Assembly: GCF_008035925.1 (NCBI RefSeq)
Contig: NZ_CP036264.1
Coordinates: forward strand, 4,090,402-4,154,401
Source: Stieleria maiorica
GTDB taxonomy: Bacteria > Planctomycetota > Planctomycetia > Pirellulales > Pirellulaceae
DNA length: 64,000 nt
Reading direction: 5' to 3'
In this document: positions 54,446-61,860 of the stretch, piece by piece
Layout: each line of letters begins with the position of its first letter
How positions within the stretch are numbered: the stretch's first letter is position 1
The notes under the pieces: model-generated
Databases searched by the model: none
What the model was told of the DNA's origin: nothing
What the model saw: the letters and a program-made list of their open reading frames with translations, nothing else
Made by a program: the position numbers and the translations under genes

Positions 54446-55459
54446 TTACCGGGATGATGGTTCGAACGGGTTTCCGAAAGCATCCTCGCGTTGAAACACG
54501 CCACGATCGGCAGCTTGCGTCAACACGTCATAGCGATGGGGGCGGCGCCAGGCATTTCCCCACAGACTTCGCTCTCGGTAAAAACGTAGCGAGGCGAGAT
54601 CGATGTCGGCGTAGTGCAGCCCTTGTGCTTCACCGGCTTTGACGATTTGGGTTCCCGCAGCGTCGAAGGCGACCGAGCAGCCGTTGTTCTGCGGCGCCGG
54701 ATAGTTCGTCATGACCATCGCCGTGGAGTTTTCGTAGGCCCGCACTTGAAATTGAGCTAGACGTAGTGAGTCCAGCAGACAGGCGTTGGGGGTCAACACC
54801 ACTTCTGCACCCGCAAGCATCAAGCTGCGAGCGCTTTCTGGGAACTCGCGATCAAAACAGATCATCGCTCCCACGCAAACGCTTCCGTGCTTTGTGTCCA
54901 GATCGACCACTTGCCATTCTGTACCGGGCGTCAACGCCGCTTCGAAAGCGAAATCGCACGTGTGCACCTTGCCATACGTCAATACAATTTCGCCGTGACG
55001 ATCGATCAAACTGACGGCGTTGCGCGGGTGGGGGTGATACCGCTGCAAATAGGTTGCGGCGATCGCGAGATCCAATTCCTTTGCCAATTCCCGCAATCGG
55101 CCGACCCACGCTCCATCAACCGGTGTGGCCTGCTGACGCCATGCCGACACGGTCTGTTGATCAAAGTCGGTAAAGCCACGATAGCCGATGTTCCACATCT
55201 CGGGCATCAGCAAGATGTCGGATCCCCGATCCGCGGCCTGTCGACAGAACGATTCCGCGATTTGCAGATTTCGCTCTTGGTCATTACCGGCCGGGATCGC
55301 TTGCATCAACGCAACTCTTAGGAAGTTGGCTGACGCGGACGGATTCGATTTAGACTCCGTCGAGTGATTCTCGGGCCCGCCGGCCCGAATCATGGCTTGG
55401 CCGGCAACGAGGCCGCCTGTGGTACCCACAAGCTTTAAAAAATGACGTCGGTCGCTCAT
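54446..55459 (-). CDS. Carbon-nitrogen hydrolase (nitrilase superfamily), exported
   Basis: 337 residues. The N-terminus RRHFLKLVGTTGGLVAG resembles a Tat signal. The catalytic triad is in place: glutamate in LLMPEMWN, lysine in YGKVHTCDF, cysteine in AMICFDREFPE. ANFLRVALMQ opens the fold. Members hydrolyse nitriles, amides or carbamates. As first gene of the six-gene operon it probably handles an amide product of the same pathway as the CehA/McbA proteins. A promoter is expected in the 55460-55572 gap but is not clear. Confidence 0.88.
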   Translation of the reverse strand: MSDRRHFLKLVGTTGGLVAGQAMIRAGGPENHSTESKSNPSASANFLRVALMQAIPAGNDQERNLQIAESFCRQAADRGSDILLMPEMWNIGYRGFTDFDQQTVSAWRQQATPVDGAWVGRLRELAKELDLAIAATYLQRYHPHPRNAVSLIDRHGEIVLTYGKVHTCDFAFEAALTPGTEWQVVDLDTKHGSVCVGAMICFDREFPESARSLMLAGAEVVLTPNACLLDSLRLAQFQVRAYENSTAMVMTNYPAPQNNGCSVAFDAAGTQIVKAGEAQGLHYADIDLASLRFYRERSLWGNAWRRPHRYDVLTQAADRGVFQREDAFGNPFEPSSR

Positions 55460-55572
55460 CGCGAGACGACTCCGTGTTGTTAGGGGAACTGTGCCGTCAT
55501 CTCGATCGCCTGAGGAATCGCGTCAACGATCGAAACGACATGGCATGGGACGACGAAACCCGGCCTTTGCGA

Positions 55573-55755
55573 CTATCGTTGGCCGGGCAACTTGGATTGG
55601 TTTTGCATCTGCGATTGAAAGTCCGCAAACGCTTGCTTTTTGGCTTTCAACATTTCTGGATCTGGTTGTTCAACAATTCGGTTTGAACCGTCATCGCATC
55701 CGATGGTGATCAAGATGAAAGCGAATGCGATGGCAAGAATGAACGGTTTTAGCAT
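55573..55755 (-). CDS. Small lipoprotein
   Basis: 60 residues. A type II signal peptide ends in the lipobox LITIGC, followed by DDGSNRIVEQPDPEML and a short charged helix. Small lipoproteins of this kind commonly follow DUF1559 genes in planctomycetes. It starts 44 bases after the DUF1559 stop. Unknown function. Confidence 0.7.
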   Translation of the reverse strand: MLKPFILAIAFAFILITIGCDDGSNRIVEQPDPEMLKAKKQAFADFQSQMQNQSKLPGQR

Positions 55756-55799
55756 GGTGATCGGTTTGGAGATTGGAGACGGGTAGTCGTGAACATTTC

Positions 55800-57035
55800 C
55801 TACAGTGCTTCATCGATGACCTCGCGGGACGCTCGTGTTCCGAGTGCTCCCCACAGACCGTACGGACTTTGGCTGCCCGGGACGTTTGGCTGACTGATGA
55901 CCGGCGCGTTGGGCGTGCCCGCTTCGATCGAGTCGGTGATGAACTTCACCGCACCGTCGCCCATCAAGATGTGGCATCCACCTTGGTGCTGGCTGCTGGG
56001 GCCGTAAACACCGGGGACAACCAACAAGTTCGGGCCGCAGAGTTCGCGGTTGGGAGGCAAGATGGTCATGACTTGTTGGACCGAAGGCAGATAGCTGGCC
56101 CACATCATTCCACGGGTCACGGGGTAGCCGGACACCAGAAACGGAGGAGGCGTTCCGCCGTCGCTACCGCGGGACCAGAACCTCGGCCGGTCGGGGCTGA
56201 TCTGGCCGGTGTCGGAGCAGTGCATGGGATTCGCCTGCGGCATATTGCTGCCGATGGCGAAGTTGTCTTCGCCATTGCCCAACGAGACCGCACCACGAAT
56301 GTCGCGGTCACCCAGCTCGGTCACGATTTCTCCCATCGCAATCGTGTTGGAAAGGCCGTCCAGAATGTCGCGGAATTTGGTAGCGCGACGGAATGCGAAG
56401 GTGCCCCGATCCGCTGCTCGCACAAAGGGCGCCATAAAGGAGTCAATGCCCGAGAGAGTCCAATTGCTCCAACCATGTGCCAGACCGGAGTGGCAGGAAT
56501 CTCCCATGCACGCACCATAGTTGGTGCGACCTTGTGCAGGGGCACCGACGCCGGGGTCGCTGGGGCAACGCAGCGTTGGGATTTCGGTCATCCAAGGGAT
56601 GTAGTCGAATTCATCCTGTGGCACCGGTCCCATGGGGTTCCACCGCCCGGAAACGGGAGGCGTGGTGATGAAGTCGGTGTTGGGGTTTGCGATCTGATCC
56701 CAAAGTGCTTGCTGCTCAAAAAACGGCAGCAAGCCGACCAGCATGCTCAGCCGTTGGTGCGATGCGCCTTCGATCGGCGTGGGATCGCCCCAGCCGCCGG
56801 CACCCGGCGCAAGGCCTGTTCCCGTACCGTGTGTCGGCAGTTGCATGTAGGCCGAGTGGTAGTTGTGGAGTGCTAAGCCAATTTGCTTGAAGTTGTTGCT
56901 GCAACTCATACGTCGGGCTGCTTCGCGGGCGGCTTGAACGGCGGGAAGCAACAACCCGACCAAGATGCCGATGATGGCAATCACGACCAGGAGTTCGACG
57001 AGGGTAAATCCGCGTGAATGCTTGCGGTACGACAT
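55800..57035 (-). CDS. DUF1559 domain protein with type IV prepilin-like N-terminus
   Basis: 411 residues. RGFTLVELLVVIAIIGILVGLL is the class III signal cleaved by prepilin peptidase, followed by LLPAVQAAREAARRMSCSNN and KQIGLALHNYH, the DUF1559 hallmark. Near the end SSQHQGGCHILMGDGAVKFI is the H-X9-DG motif of the family. This family is greatly expanded in planctomycetes and its members are thought to be cell-surface or pseudopilin-like; function is unproven. Confidence 0.93.
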   Translation of the reverse strand: MSYRKHSRGFTLVELLVVIAIIGILVGLLLPAVQAAREAARRMSCSNNFKQIGLALHNYHSAYMQLPTHGTGTGLAPGAGGWGDPTPIEGASHQRLSMLVGLLPFFEQQALWDQIANPNTDFITTPPVSGRWNPMGPVPQDEFDYIPWMTEIPTLRCPSDPGVGAPAQGRTNYGACMGDSCHSGLAHGWSNWTLSGIDSFMAPFVRAADRGTFAFRRATKFRDILDGLSNTIAMGEIVTELGDRDIRGAVSLGNGEDNFAIGSNMPQANPMHCSDTGQISPDRPRFWSRGSDGGTPPPFLVSGYPVTRGMMWASYLPSVQQVMTILPPNRELCGPNLLVVPGVYGPSSQHQGGCHILMGDGAVKFITDSIEAGTPNAPVISQPNVPGSQSPYGLWGALGTRASREVIDEAL

Positions 57036-57164
57036 GGAAGACTCCTACACATCAGGAATGTAAGCCTCCGCAGCCCTCGTCGAGAGGGAGAGGCCGTGAA
57101 ACGAACAGGTGCTGGGGAAATAGCAGGGGGGATGATTGAAGGCGGGATGATCGTGCAAAGTCGA

Positions 57165-58997
57165 TCACGGGTATTCGATCAGGTATCCGAACCAGTTCGC
57201 GGGACGCGCTTCCATCGCGCGCGTCTGCACACTCCATTGATTTTTCGTGTGGTCCCATCGCAGCAATCCAAAGACATCGCTGGTGGGCAAAAAGGGTTGG
57301 TGAATCTCGATGTCTCCGACGCCTTGACCGTTCACCCAGGTCAGTCCGTCTTGCTTTGATCCCGACAGGCCGATCATGTTTTCCGGGATGCCGCACACGC
57401 GAAGAATGTTGTCGACGATAAAGTCTGTCTCTTCCTGAGTCTCCAGAACAACGAGGTGCCCTTGCGAACCGTTGAAACTGGATTGGTCGGCACGTTGCTT
57501 GATGTCCTTCCAGTCGGTCGCCTGAAGCGAAAGCACGAGCCGGTAGGAGTGTCCGTTGCCGCCGACCTCTTTCGACCACTCGATCGGGTCCATGGCCATG
57601 CTACGTTGCTGAAGCGCATCGACCGATGGCTCGAATTCGACCAAAAACGCAGAGATCTTTTCGTGGATACTGTCGACACTCAAATCGTTCCACGCCCAGG
57701 GCTGGTGGTCGGCAAACGACGTGTACATGCCGTAGTCTTCACCGCCATGCCAATCCGCTTCCTGGTAATTGTCCGGCTGTTGCGAAGGGTAGGTGGCCCA
57801 ATTCGAGTACCCCAATGGTTCACCGGTGACCCAACGGAAGTGGGACTCACGCAACACGTCGGTCAATCCAATCCAAATACCTCGCTGGGCAACGTCTTCG
57901 ATGACGCTGTCGATCAAGAACCGGTCTTCTTCCGCTGACGTCACCGTGACCAAGTGACCGGGGAGCCCGTTGTGATACAGGTTCATGGCTTCTAATGCCG
58001 CTTCATGCCATGAAATCGGTCGGTCCAAAACGACCAACTGGTAGTAATGCCCGTTGCCACCTTGCTGCGTCATCCACTGGATCGGATTGGCAGCACGCAA
58101 CGCCAGTCCACCGAAACGATTCTTGGAATAGGCGATCCTCTCACCCGGCCTGCCTGCGGTTTCGAATCGCATTGCCTGGCCGTTGGTCAGTTCAATCGGA
58201 TCACCAGAGAGACCGTCTTGCACATCCACCTGGCCGCGAAACACGTGGACCTCCGAGGCGCCACCCGGTTCCGCGACCACACCGAATTCGGTTCCTTGAT
58301 CCACCAGTTCCGATGTTGGGGTGCGCACCCGAAACCCGATCGCGCTGGGAGGCATATGCGCTGCCAATTTCCCAGAATCCAGGTAAGCCGAAAACGACGA
58401 TTCCAGGTCCAGCTTGGCCGGACCCGAAACCAACAACTTGGCCCCCGAGTCGAAGACGATCTCGGCTTCACCCGATTCCAAGGAAAGCGGCCCCGGCTTG
58501 ATGCGTGATCCCACATCGATCGCCTGTCGGTTTTCTGCCCAAACCGGCGTTGACGCGCTCAGCAGCGTCGCAACAAACGACTGCGACAGCGGTTCCGTCC
58601 CCACGGCCCCTTGGTCGCTCGGACCCGACTCAGCAATCGGGCCGGGCAGGGCCGCGTTGTCGCCCGAGCGGCCCGCCCAAAAAGCGCTTAAAGCAATCAA
58701 CGTCACCGCGGCCACCGCGAGCAAGGCCAGAGACGCCTTGGTGCCCCAATCACTGCCATTCGACTTCTGTCGCATCGTCGGCTCTTGCAACGTGCTCAGT
58801 TTTGATGCGGCTTCGCCGGTCCGATATCGCCACATCAATTCGCCGTTCAAACGGGCGTAGGCAAGGTAGGCCTCGCGCAGCTCGGCGCTCGCTTCCAACT
58901 TCTGGTTCAGCTTTTTCGCCTCCTCGGGAGAAATCGTGCCATCGCAAGACTTCCCGATCAGCTTCAGCATTTCTTCAGTGACCTTTGATTCTGCCAT
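57165..58997 (-). CDS. FecR-like membrane protein with two C-type-lectin-like domains
   Basis: 610 residues from ATG at 58997, which shares a base with the sigma factor stop; the longer frame upstream lies in the sigma gene. Residues 1-60 resemble a short anti-sigma domain (ISPEEAKKLNQKLEASAELREAY). One membrane helix follows (SLALLAVAAVTLIALSAFWA). A FecR domain spans about residues 145-290 (GEAEIVFDSGAKLLVSGPAKL, then TSELVDQGTEFGV). Two lectin-like domains follow, with W(I)GLTD and HFRWVTGEPLGYSNW in the first and IGLSGSKQDGLTWVNG in the second. The likely role is to hold the sigma factor until an external ligand, perhaps a sugar, binds. Confidence 0.85.
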   Translation of the reverse strand: MAESKVTEEMLKLIGKSCDGTISPEEAKKLNQKLEASAELREAYLAYARLNGELMWRYRTGEAASKLSTLQEPTMRQKSNGSDWGTKASLALLAVAAVTLIALSAFWAGRSGDNAALPGPIAESGPSDQGAVGTEPLSQSFVATLLSASTPVWAENRQAIDVGSRIKPGPLSLESGEAEIVFDSGAKLLVSGPAKLDLESSFSAYLDSGKLAAHMPPSAIGFRVRTPTSELVDQGTEFGVVAEPGGASEVHVFRGQVDVQDGLSGDPIELTNGQAMRFETAGRPGERIAYSKNRFGGLALRAANPIQWMTQQGGNGHYYQLVVLDRPISWHEAALEAMNLYHNGLPGHLVTVTSAEEDRFLIDSVIEDVAQRGIWIGLTDVLRESHFRWVTGEPLGYSNWATYPSQQPDNYQEADWHGGEDYGMYTSFADHQPWAWNDLSVDSIHEKISAFLVEFEPSVDALQQRSMAMDPIEWSKEVGGNGHSYRLVLSLQATDWKDIKQRADQSSFNGSQGHLVVLETQEETDFIVDNILRVCGIPENMIGLSGSKQDGLTWVNGQGVGDIEIHQPFLPTSDVFGLLRWDHTKNQWSVQTRAMEARPANWFGYLIEYP

Positions 58998-59545
58998 CAG
59001 TTCGTTCCTCCTGAACCGGCGGGCTTGATCGACACTTGACCTTCGATGCACTGAATCAGCGAGCGTCGGATACGATGCAGCCGCATGTAAATCGCGTCCG
59101 CAGAAATTCCCAGCGTTTCGGCCACGGATCTTGCCCCCACGGATTCCAAATAACACTTCTCCAACAGATCTCGCTGGCGATCTTCAAGCACTTCCAAGCA
59201 ATGCTCCAGCGCCTCCACCCGATCCACGTCCGGCTCCTCCTCGACCTGCTCGGCCAGCATCGAGATCACCGTGTCTGACAAATGGACGTTTTTTCGTTCG
59301 CTGCGGCGCAAGAAGTTCCTGACTTCATTCAAGGCGATCCCTCGCGCCCAGGGCACAAATCCATAGCGTGAATCAAAGCGATCCCACTTCTGCCACATCA
59401 CCAAACTGGTTCGCTGGAGGATATCTTCGGCATCCGACCGGTTGGGGACCAGCGTGGCGATGTAGGCGTACACGCGCCCCTGATTCTGGAGGTACAACAA
59501 CGCGAAGTCGTCTTTCGAAAGTGGAGTTGATTGATCGTCCGCCAT
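58997..59545 (-). CDS. ECF-type RNA polymerase sigma factor
   Basis: 182 residues. Region 2 covers residues 12-80 (QGRVYAYIATLVPNRSDAED, WARGIALNEVRNFLRR) and region 4 residues 115-165 (DRQRDLLEKCYLESVGARSVAETLGISADAIYMRLHRIRRSL). The form is that of the planctomycete/verrucomicrobial sigma family that pairs with FecR-like membrane proteins. It is one base upstream of that partner. Target genes are unknown; the neighbouring exported hydrolases are candidates. Confidence 0.9.
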   Translation of the reverse strand: MADDQSTPLSKDDFALLYLQNQGRVYAYIATLVPNRSDAEDILQRTSLVMWQKWDRFDSRYGFVPWARGIALNEVRNFLRRSERKNVHLSDTVISMLAEQVEEEPDVDRVEALEHCLEVLEDRQRDLLEKCYLESVGARSVAETLGISADAIYMRLHRIRRSLIQCIEGQVSIKPAGSGGTN

Positions 59546-59671
59546 CTGAATTCCGTCGGTCGTTCGTGGTCGCCACTCGTAATCGTGGTCAGTTGGTTTG
59601 GCCTAACGCATTTTTGCAAAAAACTCGCAAAACTCGCGACAAACTTTAAGCCCCCGATCGAGCAACGAGGG

Positions 59672-60433
59672 CTAAGACACCTCAAACCCGTTGCGTTGCT
59701 CGCGCGTCAGCCACTCGCTGGCGGCTTGGTCATCCAGGACCGCCCGACTGGCTGGGTCCCAACGCAAGTTGCGCCCCAGTCGCAATGCGATGTTGGCCAA
59801 GTGGCAGACGTTCAGATTCCGGATGTGGCTGGCGGGGTCCGAGATTCCCGCCACGCGTTCTCGGCAACTGCGATAAAAGTTCTCCATGTGAGGCATGACA
59901 GGGCGGCCGTTGCGAAGGCTGTCAAACAAGGCCTTGTCCAGGGGATGGCTGACCAGGTCTTTGATGGGTTTGCCGGTCAGCTTGCCGCGGTTGACAAAGA
60001 AGCGGCCTTGTTCGCATTCGAACAAGATGCCGTTATCGAAACCAAGTTGCTGGGCGTGATCGCAAATGATCAATTCAGCCCCGGCGGGGAAGCGGCAGCG
60101 GATCCGGAAGGAATTCGCAGTGTTGTACTGGTTGTCCAGAGTCGGCAGTCCGTCGACAAGGTCGACTGGGTGGACGGCATCCAATACCTCGATCGCTATC
60201 GGTTGGCGGTCGACATCGCAGATCGCGGTGATTTTGAAGTGTGGCGTCAGGTTGACGCGAGCGTGATGCGAGGCGATCCCGCCGCAGCCGATCACGGCTC
60301 CACGCAACGGTTCCTTCGTGTCGGCCTCGTCCGCGGCGACCTTGCCGGCCCGACTCAGCGCCGCCGAGGCGGCACCGCAGGCAGCGAGGGAGTGGTTCAG
60401 GAATCGGCGTCGGGTGTGTCGCGGTGTTGTCAT
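59672..60433 (-). pseudogene. Gfo/Idh/MocA oxidoreductase with internal deletion
   Basis: 253 residues with a Tat signal (RRRFLNHSLAACGAASAALS) and the start of a Rossmann fold (LRGAVIGCGGIASHHAR, ITAICDVDRQPIAI), then a jump directly to the C-terminal half (EVLDAVHPVDLVDGLPTLDN, HIRNLNVCHLANIALRLGR). Full-length relatives have about 430-450 residues; the missing part includes the rest of the nucleotide-binding domain and the EKP motif. The frame is kept, so a deletion of about 180-200 codons occurred. The product should not be an active dehydrogenase. Confidence 0.75.
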
Positions 60434-60466
60434 GATTCAGCGATCGTTCGGAAAGGTAACGCGTCA

Positions 60467-60651
60467 TTGGTGTCTAGCGGGACAGCGAAGTAGCTACGCT
60501 CGCCAGAGCGTGGAAACCACTCTGGCGTAGCTGCGCTCGCCAGAGCGTGCCCCCGGATGGCCCGCCTTTTGGCGAAGGTAGCTACGTTTGACCGGCGATT
60601 CCCGGTCGCTGCTTCGCAGGGACCCGAAATCGCCTAAAGGCTAGACACCAA
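60467..60651. repeat. REP/MITE-like intergenic repeat element
   Basis: TTGGTGTCTAGC at 60467-60478 and its exact inverse GCTAGACACCAA at 60640-60651 bound 185 bases. Inside, CGCTCGCCAGAGCGTG occurs twice, 42 bases apart, with an inverse copy of part (CACTCTGGCG) between. The whole can fold. No coding frame. The arrangement suggests a small non-autonomous repeat; other copies would be expected in the genome. The remainder of 60434-60848 shows nothing else. Confidence 0.65.
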
Positions 60652-60848
60652 CGATTGGACTCGTGCCGCTGGGAGTAAGGTGCAGGTCCAACATCTGTTC
60701 GTGCTACGGGCGCGAGATCTAACGAACGTTCACTGCTTTTTTCGATCAAATTTTTCTGCGTTAGAATTTCGACGCCCAGAACGATCAAGAGGCAGAACCA
60801 GAGTGCTTGTCTGTTTCAGTCCGCCTGTCTTGTTGTTTTGGAGAATTG

Positions 60849-61847
60849 ATGGCCGTTCGAACATTGATGCTGTGCTTGGCCGGGGTAGTTGCTGGCCCGT
60901 TGCCCGCGCAAGCCCCGCCAGGGAAACCGGTTCCACCCCTGGACCAATCCAAGGATTCGGTTCGCGTCGCGGTGGCTCAGATGCAGATCGATCACGCAGC
61001 CTTTCATCCGGACCAGGACACCGTGGACGCACTGGTTCCCTGGATGAAGCGGGCGGCTGATCAGCGCGCGGATTTGCTGGTTTTTCCCGAGTATCTGCTT
61101 GGGTCGTTTCACCTGAAGAGCGCTCTCGTCGACAAGCTCTGCGCGCAAGCCAAGCAGCATGACCTGAACGTCGTCGTCGGTGGCTGGGAGCACTTTCCCG
61201 ATGTTGCGATTAAACAACCGCCGGACCCCGGAACGTACGCCAACACGCTGCTGGTTGCAGCCCGAGACGGGGCGTTGGCCGGAACCCACCGCAAAATGCA
61301 TGCAGCGGTTGGCCCGAATTCCCCCTATTGCTGGCCTCCGGATCCAGGTGAAAAGGGTGAAAACACGATGGTGCTTGGTCAGGAGAACGGAGTCGTGGAC
61401 TTGGAATTTGGCAGGATCGGGTTGCTGACCTGCTACGACGGGTATTTCTTTGAAAGCTTCCAGATGCCCTCACTGCGTGGTGCGGAATTGCTGGTTTGGG
61501 TCAACGCCCGTGGCGGTATGGTCGAACCACACATCATCCAGTCCGCCAGTTTCATGACATGCACGCACGTGGTAGCGTCCAACCAATCGGTGGGATGTGG
61601 ATCCGCGATTTGTTCTTATCCTGGATGGAAGCTTGATCAGGCCGCACCAGAGCCAGGATCGGAGGCATTGCTGGTTGCTGACCTGGACTTGAAAGAACTG
61701 AGAAATCAGCGTTTGAACAACCGCATGATGCATCAGCGACGCCCGGAGATTTACGGGACCGTATCGAAACGCTGGCAGCCTTGGCACGCTTATCCCGACC
61801 TAAAACCGTTTCAGTACGACGATTCAGAAATGGAAAAACGACGTTAG
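60849..61847 (+). CDS. Carbon-nitrogen hydrolase (nitrilase superfamily), secreted
   Basis: 332 residues from ATG at 60849 (TTGGAG upstream). A signal peptide (RTLMLCLAGVVAGPLPAQA) precedes the nitrilase fold: VRVAVAQMQIDHA, catalytic glutamate in LLVFPEYLLG, lysine in GTHRKMHA, cysteine in LLTCYDGYFFES. The enzyme should hydrolyse an amide or nitrile outside the cytoplasm. It is 13 bases ahead of a third CehA/McbA gene, the same pairing as in the minus-strand operon. Confidence 0.87.
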   Translation: MAVRTLMLCLAGVVAGPLPAQAPPGKPVPPLDQSKDSVRVAVAQMQIDHAAFHPDQDTVDALVPWMKRAADQRADLLVFPEYLLGSFHLKSALVDKLCAQAKQHDLNVVVGGWEHFPDVAIKQPPDPGTYANTLLVAARDGALAGTHRKMHAAVGPNSPYCWPPDPGEKGENTMVLGQENGVVDLEFGRIGLLTCYDGYFFESFQMPSLRGAELLVWVNARGGMVEPHIIQSASFMTCTHVVASNQSVGCGSAICSYPGWKLDQAAPEPGSEALLVADLDLKELRNQRLNNRMMHQRRPEIYGTVSKRWQPWHAYPDLKPFQYDDSEMEKRR

Positions 61848-61860
61848 TCGTGATACAGCC

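Noticed and set aside
55573-55755. Treating the 60-residue frame as noise
   Set aside because: The clear lipobox (LITIGC) and its place behind the DUF1559 gene support a real small lipoprotein, so it was kept as a feature.
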